Positions 1 to 7,863 of a stretch of 64,000 nt of DNA are shown here, one piece after another. This DNA comes from JANLYQ01 sp031365725 (GTDB lineage: Bacteria; Actinomycetota; Actinomycetes; JACCUZ01). The position numbers and the translations under genes were made by a program. The notes beneath the pieces are model-generated. The model had not been told where the DNA came from, made no database searches, and worked only from the letters and a program-made list of their open reading frames with translations. The stretch spans positions 5,909-69,908 of the forward strand of contig JANLYQ010000019.1 in the NCBI GenBank assembly GCA_031365725.1, given 5' to 3'. The stretch's first letter is position 1, and each line of letters opens with the position of its first letter.

Positions 1-393
1 CTCGGGCACCGGCGGCGGGACGAACGTCTTGACCCCGAGCGACCTGGCCCAGGTGACGGCCTGCGCCATCGGCGGACGATGCGCCTGCAGGTCGTCGTCG
101 ATCAGGCGCAGCAGCTCGTAGGGGTCACCCGGGTGCACGCCCTCGATCTCGAGGTCGCCCTTGAGATAGGCCCGCGCCATGCCCAGCGATCCGGGTGCCG
201 TGGCCAGGTAGGAGATGCCGCGCGGGTTGGTGACACGCAGCCCGATCGCCGCGTCGACGCGACCTGCGGTGCTGCCGTCGTACGCCGAGAAGCGCAGCGG
301 CGCGTCAGCACCGAACAGTCCCTCGAACATGTCACCGAGAGACACGGCACCCACCCGGGAACGGCCACCCGGGCCTTCGAGCTTGAGGCTCAT
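1..393 (-). CDS. Cyclopropane/10-methyl fatty acid methyltransferase, N-terminal part
   Basis: This is a partial gene: the first 131 codons lie in the window and the rest is beyond the left edge. The N-terminus (MSLKLEGPG, then FSAYDGSTAG and the region around GSLGMARAYLKGDLEIEG) matches the leader domain of actinobacterial cyclopropane-fatty-acyl-phospholipid synthase-like SAM methyltransferases (UfaA1/TmsB/BfaB type). These methylate the double bond of membrane oleoyl chains; the SAM-binding domain itself is not visible. The ATG at 393 overlaps the stop of the upstream FAD oxidoreductase (ATGA), so the two are translationally coupled. In mycobacteria and corynebacteria this pair makes 10-methylstearate, and that is the preferred reading. 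A plain cyclopropane synthase is the alternative. Confidence 0.8.
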   Translation of the reverse strand, partial: MSLKLEGPGGRSRVGAVSLGDMFEGLFGADAPLRFSAYDGSTAGRVDAAIGLRVTNPRGISYLATAPGSLGMARAYLKGDLEIEGVHPGDPYELLRLIDDDLQAHRPPMAQAVTWARSLGVKTFVPPPVPE

Positions 394-1790
394 CGTCGGT
401 TCACCGCCTTGGCATAGAGGTCGAGCAGCCGTGACTGGGGGTCGAAACGCTTCTTGGCCGCGTGGTAGTCCTCGCCGCCGTACAGCGCCCAGAAGTCCTC
501 CGGGGTGTAGTAGGCGTCGGAGTACAGCGACTTGTGGCCGCCGTGCTCGGCGACCACCGACTCGATGCGGCGGTTGACGTCACCGTCGGTCCGGCCGTGC
601 TCGATCGGCACGGTGGACCAGAAACCCACGTTGACGTAGGTCTCACCCCGACGCAGAGGGTAGACCGGCCAGGGTGGTCCCGCCGCGCCGGATCCGTCAC
701 CCGAGAACAGCACCGTGGCACCCACGTCACGCAGGCGCAGCGGGCACAGCCACACCGGCTCGATCGGCACCTCGCGCAGGAACCAGCGCAGGAAGTCCGC
801 GGTGCGGGCCACCGGGATCTCGACGTCCTGCACCACACGTTCGCGCGGCAACCGACCGGCGCGCGCGTCGAGCCGGGCAGCGACGTGGAACCGGTTGTCG
901 AGCCGGATCAGACGCCAGTAGACGTCGCTGCGCAACCAGCGTCGGGGCCACCACCGACGCAACCGCGGGTCCTGGGCTCCGAACGCGCGTGAGCACCAGA
1001 ACCAGTCGGTGTCCCAACGCCAGAGATAGTCGCGCACGGTGAGGTGGTCGGTGTGCCGCGCCTGGATCGAGCGATAGTAGATATCGCCGCCGGTGTAGTC
1101 CGAGGTGTACGGCGCATGCTCGACGAACGAGCCGAGGGTGAGGTAGGACTCCTCGGCGCTGAAGACGGTGCCGTCGAGGAAGTCGACCTGCTCTCCGTCG
1201 TGGGTGCGGCTCTCGACCACCGCTCCGGTCAGAGCCAGCAGCTCGTCCAGGTCGTGGCAGCGCACATGGCGTAGCCGGACGAACGGCTGAACCGGCTCGA
1301 GGTCGATGACCAGCCGTAGGGCGTAGCCCAACGTGCCATAGGAGTTGGGGAAGGCGCGAAAGAGATCGGCGTCCGGCCCGTCGGGGGTGGCGACCACGAC
1401 GCTGCCCCCGCCGGTGAGGATCTCGATCTCCCGCACCGACTCGTGCGGCAACCCGTTGCGGAACGACGACGACTCGATGCCGAGACCGGTGACAGCCCCA
1501 CCGATGGTGATGGTCTTCAGCTGCGGCACGACCAGGGGCATGAGCCCGTGCGCCAGCGTCGCGTCGACCAGGTCCTCGTACGTCGTCATCGCCTGTACGT
1601 CGGCAGTGCATGCCACCGGGTCCACCGAGAGCACCCGGTCGAGCCCGCCGACGTCCAGCCCGGGCCCGCCCTGGGACTCGCGGGGCCGGAACAGGTTCGA
1701 CGTGCGCTTGGCCAGCCGGACCGGCGCACCGGGCGGGATGGCGGCGTACTGGGTGACCAGTCGCTCCCGCGCCTCGACGTGTCCGAGCAT
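390..1790 (-). CDS. FAD-binding oxidoreductase, probable 10-methylene fatty acid reductase (TmsA/BfaA-like)
   Basis: A 466-residue protein with a PCMH-type FAD-binding fold in roughly the first 200 residues. The glycine-rich stretch TITIGGAVTGLGIESSS is typical of the family, and a C-terminal domain follows. It resembles DIMINUTO/FAD-linked oxidases. Its position directly upstream of, and overlapping, the CFA-type methyltransferase matches the actinobacterial cassette in which a flavoprotein reduces the 10-methylene acyl intermediate to a 10-methyl branch. The start is taken at the ATG at 1790, 10 bp after the stop of the GGDEF-EAL gene. The reading frame stays open further upstream to 2732, but that part is a shadow of the EAL domain. 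The ribosome binding site is weak. Family assignment is firm; the exact reaction is inferred from context. Confidence 0.8.
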   Translation of the reverse strand: MLGHVEARERLVTQYAAIPPGAPVRLAKRTSNLFRPRESQGGPGLDVGGLDRVLSVDPVACTADVQAMTTYEDLVDATLAHGLMPLVVPQLKTITIGGAVTGLGIESSSFRNGLPHESVREIEILTGGGSVVVATPDGPDADLFRAFPNSYGTLGYALRLVIDLEPVQPFVRLRHVRCHDLDELLALTGAVVESRTHDGEQVDFLDGTVFSAEESYLTLGSFVEHAPYTSDYTGGDIYYRSIQARHTDHLTVRDYLWRWDTDWFWCSRAFGAQDPRLRRWWPRRWLRSDVYWRLIRLDNRFHVAARLDARAGRLPRERVVQDVEIPVARTADFLRWFLREVPIEPVWLCPLRLRDVGATVLFSGDGSGAAGPPWPVYPLRRGETYVNVGFWSTVPIEHGRTDGDVNRRIESVVAEHGGHKSLYSDAYYTPEDFWALYGGEDYHAAKKRFDPQSRLLDLYAKAVNRR

Positions 1791-1800
1791 GCCCCGCAGT

Positions 1801-4800
1801 CTAGTGATGGTTGTCGTCGGCAACCACCCGGAGGCGGGCCTGCTCGAGCTCCAGGACGTCGTCGATCTGCTCGGCCGGCATCGGGCGCCCGACGTGGAAG
1901 CCCTGGCCGAGGTCGCAGTGCAGCTCGCGAAGGCGGCTGAGCTGAGCAGGTGCCTCGATGCCCTCGGCCACCGTCGACAGCCCGAGGTTGTGCGCGAGGT
2001 CGATGATCGCCCCCACGAGGAAGCCGCCTTCCTCGCGCCGACCGAGCTCGTCGACGAACTCCTTGTCGATCTTGAGAATGTCGACGGGCAGCTGGCGGAG
2101 CCAGGAGAACGACGAGTAGCCGGTGCCGAAGTCGTCGACCGCCAGCCGCACCCCGAGGTCACGGAGCACGTGCAGCCGTTCGACGGTGCCGAGCACATCG
2201 GCCATGATCGCGCTCTCGGTGATCTCGAGGGCCAGTCGCGCGGGATGGATGCCGGTGAGGTCGATGACCGAACCGACCTCCCCGCCGAACTCCGGCCGAC
2301 GCAGCTGGCGTTGCGACACGTTGACGCTGACGGTGAGGCCGGGTGCGGTCCGCGACCAGGCTGCCACCTGCCGGCAGGCCTGCTCCAGCACCCAGAGCCC
2401 CAGCGGCACGACCAGACCGGTCTCCTCGGCCAGGGGGATGAACTCGTCCGGCGCCACGAGCCCGCGGGTCGGATGCGCCCAGCGGACCAGAGCCTCGACC
2501 CCGACCAGCGCGCCGGTCTCCATCGAGACGATCGGTTGATAGTGCAAGGTGAACTCGTCGTGGTCCAGCGCACGCTGCAGGTCGGCGCGCAACGTGAGCC
2601 GGTGCAGGGCCGCCGCGTGCATGTGCGGCTCGAACACCGCATAGCGCGACTTGCCTTCGGTCTTGGCGACGTACATCGCCGCGTCGGCGTTTCGCAGCAC
2701 CTCGGCCGGGGTGACCGGACCGGCTCCGGCATACGCGAGACCGATGCTGCCCTGGACGAAGACCTCCTTGCCCTCGATCACGAGGGGTTCACCCAGCACC
2801 GCGATGATCCGCTCGACGGCGTGCACAGCGGCCTGTTCGTCGGGCAGCTCGACGAGCACCATGGCGAACTCGTCACCACCGAGGCGCGCTGTCGTGTCGC
2901 CGGGGCGCACGAGCACCTCCAAACGGTGCGCGACTGCCCGCAGCATCGCGTCACCGGCCGCGTGGCCGAGGCCGTCGTTGACGGTCTTGAAGTCATCGAG
3001 GTCCAGCAGCAGCACGGCAACCGTCGTCGCGTCGCGCTCGCGTCGGGCGAGGGCGTGGGCGACGCGGTCGATGAACAGCGCGCGGTTGGCGAGACCGGTC
3101 AGCTCGTCGTGGAACGCCTGATGGGTCAGCTGGGTCTCGAACTGCTTGCGCTCGCTGACGTCGCGCACGGTGATGACAGTCGCCTGCACGTTGGGGTCGG
3201 CCTGCAGGTTGTTGACGACCGCCTCGGCGTCGAACCACATGCTGGTGGCCCCGCCGGCGTCGTCGTGGCGGCGCAGTCGCAGCTCGATCCGCCGGCTCGC
3301 GCCGGGTACGGCGATCACGTCGGTCAGTGCGGACTGGGCCCGGAGCAAGTCGTCGGCATGGCAGAGGTCTTCGACGCTGTGCCCGACCAGGGCGCCGGCG
3401 GGATAGCCGAACATCCGGTCGGCGGAGGGGCTCTGGTAGGTCACAGCCGCGTCTCGATCGACCAGCAGGATCGCGTCGAAGGAGTTCTGCACCATCGCCC
3501 GGAACCGGGCCTCGCTCTGCCGCTCGTGCAGGTCAGCGGCAAGGCTGGCGGACTCCATCGCGAGGGCCAGCTGGGCGACCAAGGTGTCCAGCGCACTCGA
3601 CGTACCAGGCTCGAGAGGTATCGGGGTGACCACGGCGACCACAGCGAGCAGGTCGCCACTGACCCGCACCGGGCGCACGTGCAGGCGACCCTGGACACCT
3701 TTGAGGCTCAGGGCGGCGAGCAGGCTGCCGTCGAGGTCGGTGACCGCCATGTCGGTGTGCACGCCGGCCAACAACGTCTCACCGAGGCGACGACCACGGA
3801 TTCGGGCGTCGTAGCGGCCGCTGCCGGCGATCAGCTCGGTCCCGTCAGGTGCGCTGGTGTCGATCACCCGGCCGGCGACCATCACGTCACCGACGAGTCG
3901 CGCGACGGCGCGCAACGCAGCAGCGTGGATGCCGGCCCGGTCGCGGGCGGCGACCAGCTCGGCAGCAGCTGCCCGAAGGGTGCGTTCGCGCTCGGCCGTG
4001 CGACCGACCTCGCGGGTGAGCAACCCGACCCGCACGAGCACGAGGCCCACCACCGCAGCCAGTCCGAGACTGAGCACGGCGACGTCGGCGGTGCTGCCGT
4101 CGCCACCGCTCGCGGCGCGCAGCGCGATGAGCGCCGGTGGGATCAGCACCACAGCGCCCAGCAGCGTAAGTCGGACGCCCGAGAGGGCTTCCCGGTCCTC
4201 GGCCCGGGACACCAGCGGCCGGGACGCACCTGGGTGCAGCGCAGCCGCGGCGAGCAGCAGCAGCGCGAGCAGCCAGCCGACGTGCAGCACCCGGTGCACG
4301 TCGGTGCGCGAGCCGGCGTCGGCGGTCGCCGCGAGCACGTCGGTGCCGAGGAGGACCGCCAGCGAGGCTGCGATCAACGTCGGCACCGCGCGGGTCGGCT
4401 GCGCGACCACCAGCCGGGTGGTGACTCCGAGGAGCACGACGTCGAGCACGAGAAAGGCAACGGCGACCGCACGGTCCGGCCACGGCTGGGCGACGATCTG
4501 GGGCCCGGCGATGTACACCCAGTAACCGAGCCCTGCGGTGAAGGCGATCAGCGCGGCGTCCACGATGCCGGCACCGTCACGCCCGGTCTGGGACTCACGG
4601 TGCAGGACGTGCAAGGCGCCGACGAGCAAGGCGTACGCCGCCAGGTGCGCCATCGAGACGACCAGAGCTGCTGCGGTGAGCCGGGTGCCGGCGGCGTCAG
4701 CAGTGGGGTGGCCGGCCGACACCAGCGCCAGCACGTCGCCGAGGGCGAAGGTTGCCGCAGCCGCGGCGAGCAGCTGCCAGGCCTTGCGGGCCGGTGGCTT

Positions 4801-4902
4801 GCGGCGCACGACGCCGAGGGCGACCGCGCCGGCGGCCGCGACCATGACGGCCACCGCGCCCACGGCCGTGAGGTGTCCGACGTTGCTCACGAGCGAAGAC
4901 AA
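1801..4902 (-). CDS. Membrane-bound GGDEF-EAL cyclic-di-GMP turnover protein
   Basis: A 1033-residue signalling protein. The order is a hydrophobic N-terminal region of several membrane helices (about residues 10-300), a GAF-like segment (about 310-455), a PAS domain (about 465-590, beginning FRAMVQNSFDAILLVD), a GGDEF diguanylate cyclase domain with intact RLGGDEF near residue 674, and an EAL phosphodiesterase domain with VGVEALVRW near residue 804 and DDFGTGYSS further on. Both catalytic signatures are intact, so either activity, or a switch between them, is possible. The TTG at 4902 gives the longest form; a GTG at 4890 is an alternative start, and neither has a strong ribosome binding site. 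The fatty-acid cassette follows 10 bp downstream on the same strand. Confidence 0.9.
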   Translation of the reverse strand: MSSLVSNVGHLTAVGAVAVMVAAAGAVALGVVRRKPPARKAWQLLAAAAATFALGDVLALVSAGHPTADAAGTRLTAAALVVSMAHLAAYALLVGALHVLHRESQTGRDGAGIVDAALIAFTAGLGYWVYIAGPQIVAQPWPDRAVAVAFLVLDVVLLGVTTRLVVAQPTRAVPTLIAASLAVLLGTDVLAATADAGSRTDVHRVLHVGWLLALLLLAAAALHPGASRPLVSRAEDREALSGVRLTLLGAVVLIPPALIALRAASGGDGSTADVAVLSLGLAAVVGLVLVRVGLLTREVGRTAERERTLRAAAAELVAARDRAGIHAAALRAVARLVGDVMVAGRVIDTSAPDGTELIAGSGRYDARIRGRRLGETLLAGVHTDMAVTDLDGSLLAALSLKGVQGRLHVRPVRVSGDLLAVVAVVTPIPLEPGTSSALDTLVAQLALAMESASLAADLHERQSEARFRAMVQNSFDAILLVDRDAAVTYQSPSADRMFGYPAGALVGHSVEDLCHADDLLRAQSALTDVIAVPGASRRIELRLRRHDDAGGATSMWFDAEAVVNNLQADPNVQATVITVRDVSERKQFETQLTHQAFHDELTGLANRALFIDRVAHALARRERDATTVAVLLLDLDDFKTVNDGLGHAAGDAMLRAVAHRLEVLVRPGDTTARLGGDEFAMVLVELPDEQAAVHAVERIIAVLGEPLVIEGKEVFVQGSIGLAYAGAGPVTPAEVLRNADAAMYVAKTEGKSRYAVFEPHMHAAALHRLTLRADLQRALDHDEFTLHYQPIVSMETGALVGVEALVRWAHPTRGLVAPDEFIPLAEETGLVVPLGLWVLEQACRQVAAWSRTAPGLTVSVNVSQRQLRRPEFGGEVGSVIDLTGIHPARLALEITESAIMADVLGTVERLHVLRDLGVRLAVDDFGTGYSSFSWLRQLPVDILKIDKEFVDELGRREEGGFLVGAIIDLAHNLGLSTVAEGIEAPAQLSRLRELHCDLGQGFHVGRPMPAEQIDDVLELEQARLRVVADDNHH

Positions 4903-4961
4903 GCACGCACGACTCGCTTCACGGGGGAGGTTCGGCGTGACACGGCCCGCTCACTACATGC

Positions 4962-5390
4962 TCAGTGCCGTCGCGACGCGCAGCCGATGCACAGGGTGGC
5001 GGAGGGTCGAGCGACGAGCCGTTCGGCGGCTATGTCCTGGTGACATCTTTCGCACCGGCCGTAGGTGCCGTCAGCGAGCCGTAGCTGGGCGGCTTCGAGG
5101 TCGGCGATCTGGACCCGGGTCTCCTCGAGCATCGCCATGGCCTGCGCACGTTCGAAGGCGACGGTCGCACCTTCGGGGTCGTGCTCGTCGTCGGTGGCAC
5201 CGGCCTTGGCCGACTCGACGATGACGGCGACGTCGCGCGCGAGAGCGGTCGCCCGAGCCTCGGCGGCGATGCGTTCGCTCGCCAGTCGGGCGTGGGCTTC
5301 GGCCAGCCGCGGATCCTGGGCGGCGCGCGTCGTCGAGGCGGCGCGGGTCGTGGTGCGTGCCGTGCTCTGGGCAACTGGTGCGGCGGTCAT
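4962..5390 (-). CDS. TraR/DksA-type C4 zinc finger protein
   Basis: A 142-residue protein. Its first part is a charged, probably coiled-coil region rich in Ala, Arg and Glu (about residues 20-100). It ends in a four-cysteine zinc finger: CERC, then after a short linker CIGC, with the DGTYGRCERC lead-in typical of TraR/DksA proteins. Such proteins bind the secondary channel of RNA polymerase or act as general transcription modulators. The ATG at 5390 overlaps the fdhD stop (ATGA), so it is the last gene of the selD-fdhD transcript. Placement there suggests a link with formate dehydrogenase maturation, but nothing in the sequence shows one. Confidence 0.85.
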   Translation of the reverse strand: MTAAPVAQSTARTTTRAASTTRAAQDPRLAEAHARLASERIAAEARATALARDVAVIVESAKAGATDDEHDPEGATVAFERAQAMAMLEETRVQIADLEAAQLRLADGTYGRCERCHQDIAAERLVARPSATLCIGCASRRH

Positions 5391-6307
5391 GCGGGGGCAA
5401 CGCTGTCGGCCGCCGAGACGTTCCGCAGCCTGCGCCCACCGGCGTACACGTTGAAGGTGGGGGGTCGCACGAAACCGAGCAGCGTCATGCCGACCTCCTC
5501 GGCCAGCTCGACGGCGAGGCTGCTCGGGGCCGACACCGCGGACAGCACGGGGATGCCGGCGAGGGCGGCCTTCTGCACGAGCTCGAAGGACGCGCGGCCG
5601 CTGACCTGCAGGATCGTGTCGTGCAGCGGCAGGCGCCCGTCGCGCAGGGCCCACCCGACGACCTTGTCCACGGCGTTGTGCCGGCCGACGTCCTCGCGCA
5701 GCACGAGCAGGTCGCCGGTCGCGGTGAACAGCCCGGCGGCGTGCAGACCTCCGGTGCGGTCGAAGACGCGCTGGGCCGCGCGCAGGGCGCCGGGCAGGGT
5801 CACGACGACCCGCGGCTCGAGGACCGGTCCGTCGCCGGGGGTGTGGTGCGCGACGGCGCGGATCGTGTCGATGCTCGCCTTGCCGCAGACCCCGCACGAG
5901 CTGGTGGCGTAGAAGTTGCGCTGCAGGCCGGCGATCTCGACAGTGCCGTCGGTGGTGACGTCGATGACATTCAAGGTGTTGAGCTGCTCGTCGGTGTCGG
6001 GCTGCTGGCCGTCGGCACCGGCGCAGAACCGCATGGCCGCGATCTGGTCGGCCCGGTGCACCGCGCCCTCGCCGACGAGGAAGCCGCACACGAGGTCGAA
6101 GTCGTCGCCGGGGGTGCGCATCGTGACGCTGATCGCCTGGCCGCCGATGCGGATTTCCAGGGGCTCCTCGATCACGAGGGTGTCGGACACCTCCCGGCGT
6201 ACGTCGGCGGGTGGGTCGGCTGAGGCGCCGTCGGTCTGGCTGGTCGCGTCGGGCTGGTCGGCGACACGTACCTTGGTCACCTTGCGGCGCAAGGTCACCC
6301 GTCCCAT
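5387..6307 (-). CDS. fdhD: Formate dehydrogenase accessory sulfurtransferase FdhD
   Basis: A 306-residue protein with the FdhD signature: EEPLEIRIGG and TMRTPGDDFDLVCGFL near residues 45-80, and the conserved SSCGVCGKAS loop with the CxxC pair near residues 137-140. FdhD takes sulfur from an IscS-type desulfurase and passes it to the molybdenum cofactor of formate dehydrogenase, which is essential for activity. The gene starts inside the end of selD (13-bp overlap) and its stop overlaps the start of the zinc finger gene, so the three form one operon. It lies beside the selenium genes and the formate dehydrogenase it is expected to mature. Confidence 0.96.
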   Translation of the reverse strand: MGRVTLRRKVTKVRVADQPDATSQTDGASADPPADVRREVSDTLVIEEPLEIRIGGQAISVTMRTPGDDFDLVCGFLVGEGAVHRADQIAAMRFCAGADGQQPDTDEQLNTLNVIDVTTDGTVEIAGLQRNFYATSSCGVCGKASIDTIRAVAHHTPGDGPVLEPRVVVTLPGALRAAQRVFDRTGGLHAAGLFTATGDLLVLREDVGRHNAVDKVVGWALRDGRLPLHDTILQVSGRASFELVQKAALAGIPVLSAVSAPSSLAVELAEEVGMTLLGFVRPPTFNVYAGGRRLRNVSAADSVAPA

Positions 6308-7398
6308 CGACGCCCCCGGACCACGACCGTGACGTCGCCGTAGGTGCCGCGCGGCACGAGCTCACCGATGACCGGTGAGCCGGGGACCTCGCCGGCGACG
6401 AGCAGCCCACCGGAGGTCTGCGCGTCGGCCAGCAACAGCGCCTCGAGCTCGTCGACGCTGCCGAGGTCGACGCTCGGTGCGACCCAGGCGAGGTTGCGCC
6501 GGGTGCCCCCGCTGACATAGCCGCCCTGCGCTGCCTGTCGCGCACCGTCGAGGTAGGGCACTGCGGCGGCGTCGATCACTGCGGTCACCCCGCTGGCCCG
6601 CGCGAGCTTGTGCAGGTGGCCCAGCAGGCCGAAGCCGGTGACGTCGGTGGCGCAGGTGGCACCCGCCGCGAGAGCGGCAGCGGCTGCGTCGCGGTTGAGC
6701 CGGGTCATCGTGTCGACCGCCTCGGGGAAGTCCATGCCGGTGGCCTTGTGCTTGCTGTTGAGGACTCCGATGCCGAGTGGCTTGGTGAGAGTGAGCGGCA
6801 GCCCTGGTGCTCCTCTGTCGTTGCGCAGCAAGCGGTTCGGGTCGACGAGGCCCGTGACTGCCATGCCGTACTTGGGCTCCGGGTCGTCGACGCTGTGGCC
6901 ACCACCGACGTGGCAGCCGGCGAGGGTGGCGACGTCCCGCCCGCCGCGCAGGACCTCGGCCGCGAGCTCCATCGGCAGGGTGTCCCGCGGCCAGCACAGC
7001 AGGTTGACCGCGACCAGCGGTGTGCCGCCCATGGCGTAGACGTCCGAGAGCGCGTTGGCGGCGGCGATGCGCCCCCAGTCGTAGGCGTCGTCGACGACGG
7101 GGGTGAAGAAATCGGCGGTGGTCACGATGCCGGTGCGCCCGACGCGGACGACCGCTGCGTCGTCGCCGGTGGCCAGGCCGACCAACAGCTCGCCGGCGGG
7201 GGTGCCGCTGGTGGGTGCGTCGCCGCTGGTGGGGGCTCGGCTGCCGGCGTACGGCATGGCGGTGCGGGGTGACCGCTCGCTGACTGTCTCACCGAGAGCA
7301 GCGACGAGGGTCTCGAGCTCGTCCGGCGGGATCTTGCACGCGCAGCCGCCGCCGTGGGCGTACTGCGTGAGCCGCACGCGAGTCGTCGGTGCCCCCAT
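6295..7398 (-). CDS. selD: Selenophosphate synthetase (selenide, water dikinase)
   Basis: A 367-residue SelD. The N-terminal active-site loop AHGGGCACKIPP aligns with the E. coli SHGAGCGCKISP loop and keeps the catalytic Cys (C19) and Lys (K22). This copy is therefore a Cys form, not a selenoprotein. GLATGDDAAVVR and the glycine-rich GGHSVDDPEPKYG segment belong to the ATP-binding AIRS-like fold. It makes selenophosphate from selenide and ATP for SelA. An inserted Pro/Ser/Thr/Gly-rich stretch near residues 48-65 is unusual. It is transcribed away from selC, selA and selB, which begin about 90 bp on the other side. Confidence 0.96.
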   Translation of the reverse strand: MGAPTTRVRLTQYAHGGGCACKIPPDELETLVAALGETVSERSPRTAMPYAGSRAPTSGDAPTSGTPAGELLVGLATGDDAAVVRVGRTGIVTTADFFTPVVDDAYDWGRIAAANALSDVYAMGGTPLVAVNLLCWPRDTLPMELAAEVLRGGRDVATLAGCHVGGGHSVDDPEPKYGMAVTGLVDPNRLLRNDRGAPGLPLTLTKPLGIGVLNSKHKATGMDFPEAVDTMTRLNRDAAAAALAAGATCATDVTGFGLLGHLHKLARASGVTAVIDAAAVPYLDGARQAAQGGYVSGGTRRNLAWVAPSVDLGSVDELEALLLADAQTSGGLLVAGEVPGSPVIGELVPRGTYGDVTVVVRGRRWDG

Positions 7399-7487
7399 GC
7401 CTACGATGCTAGGACTCGGTGGCCGGAGGGCTCGGCGGCCGGGTCGTCCGGGTGCGTCGCTGCCTTCAGCGGCGGCGCGTTCGACGG

Positions 7488-7583
7488 GGAGGCGTCAGGG
7501 TGCCTGGTGGCCCCCGCGGTCTTCAACACCGACGTGACCGAGGATCTCGGTCAGGCGGGTTCGATTCCCGTCCGCCTCCGCCA
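7488..7583 (+). tRNA. selC: tRNA-Sec (anticodon UCA)
   Basis: A 96-nt tRNA with the unusual selenocysteine-tRNA layout. The acceptor stem (GGAGGCG at 7488-7494 with CGCCTCC at 7573-7579) is followed by discriminator G7580 and an encoded CCA at 7581-7583. The anticodon loop CTTCAAC has TCA at 7523-7525. A very long variable arm has a perfect 7-bp stem, GACCGAG with CTCGGTC around a GAT loop. The T arm is GCGGG-TTCGATT-CCCGT. The eighth acceptor pair would be a T-C mismatch and the last anticodon-stem pair is a G-A mismatch. The position between selD and selA fits. It reads UGA as selenocysteine in fdhA. Confidence 0.93.
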
Positions 7584-7586
7584 CGG

Positions 7587-7710
7587 CCGACTTCTGACTG
7601 CCGACTGCTGACTGCGGACCGCTCACTGCCGACTGCCGACTGCCGACTGCCGACTGCCGACTGCCGACTGCCGACTGCCGACTGCCGACTGCCGACTGCC
7701 GACTGACTGC
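7587..7710 (+). repeat. 7-bp tandem repeat (GACTGCC)n
   Basis: Ten perfect head-to-tail copies of GACTGCC occupy 7631-7700. They are flanked by imperfect copies from about 7587 and a partial unit ending near 7710. The array begins immediately after the selC CCA end. It is a short tandem repeat without spacers, so not CRISPR. It has no coding role visible, although all frames through it stay open. Confidence 0.95.
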
Positions 7711-7725
7711 TGCGGCGCCGTTGCG

Positions 7726-7815
7726 TCGAGTGGCGGAAGGTGGCTGGTCTGCGGGTCCTGAAGCAGCCAGGTTCCGCCACTCGATGCAGCCGACCCACCA
7801 GGTTCCGCCACTCGA
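7726..7815. repeat. Three copies of a 13-bp element (one inverted, two direct)
   Basis: TCGAGTGGCGGAA at 7726-7738 is the inverse of TTCCGCCACTCGA, which occurs at 7772-7784 and again at 7803-7815. The inverted pair can form a hairpin, and flanking bases (GGTGGCTG against CAGCCAGG) lengthen the pairing. The direct pair shares CCAGG in front. It lies between the heptamer array and selA, so it could be a transcript-end structure for selC or a miniature repeat. Confidence 0.85.
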
Positions 7816-7863
7816 CTTTGCCGGAGGCGGGTGCGCCCTTGGGTGGCGGCTTAGGGTCGGGGC

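Noticed and set aside
390..2732. A 780-codon frame that looks like an EAL/oxidoreductase fusion
   Set aside because: Its first part is arginine/serine-rich shadow of the EAL domain; the real FAD gene starts at 1790.
1345..5043. A 1232-codon plus-strand frame antisense to the GGDEF-EAL gene
   Set aside because: Its composition (His/Arg/Asp/Gly-rich, no domains) is that of a mirror frame in high-GC DNA; the minus strand carries intact GGDEF and EAL motifs.
6295..7398. SelD as a selenoprotein
   Set aside because: The active-site codon encodes Cys (C19), not UGA.
7587..7710. CRISPR array
   Set aside because: The repeats are 7 bp, head to tail, with no spacers and no cas genes nearby.
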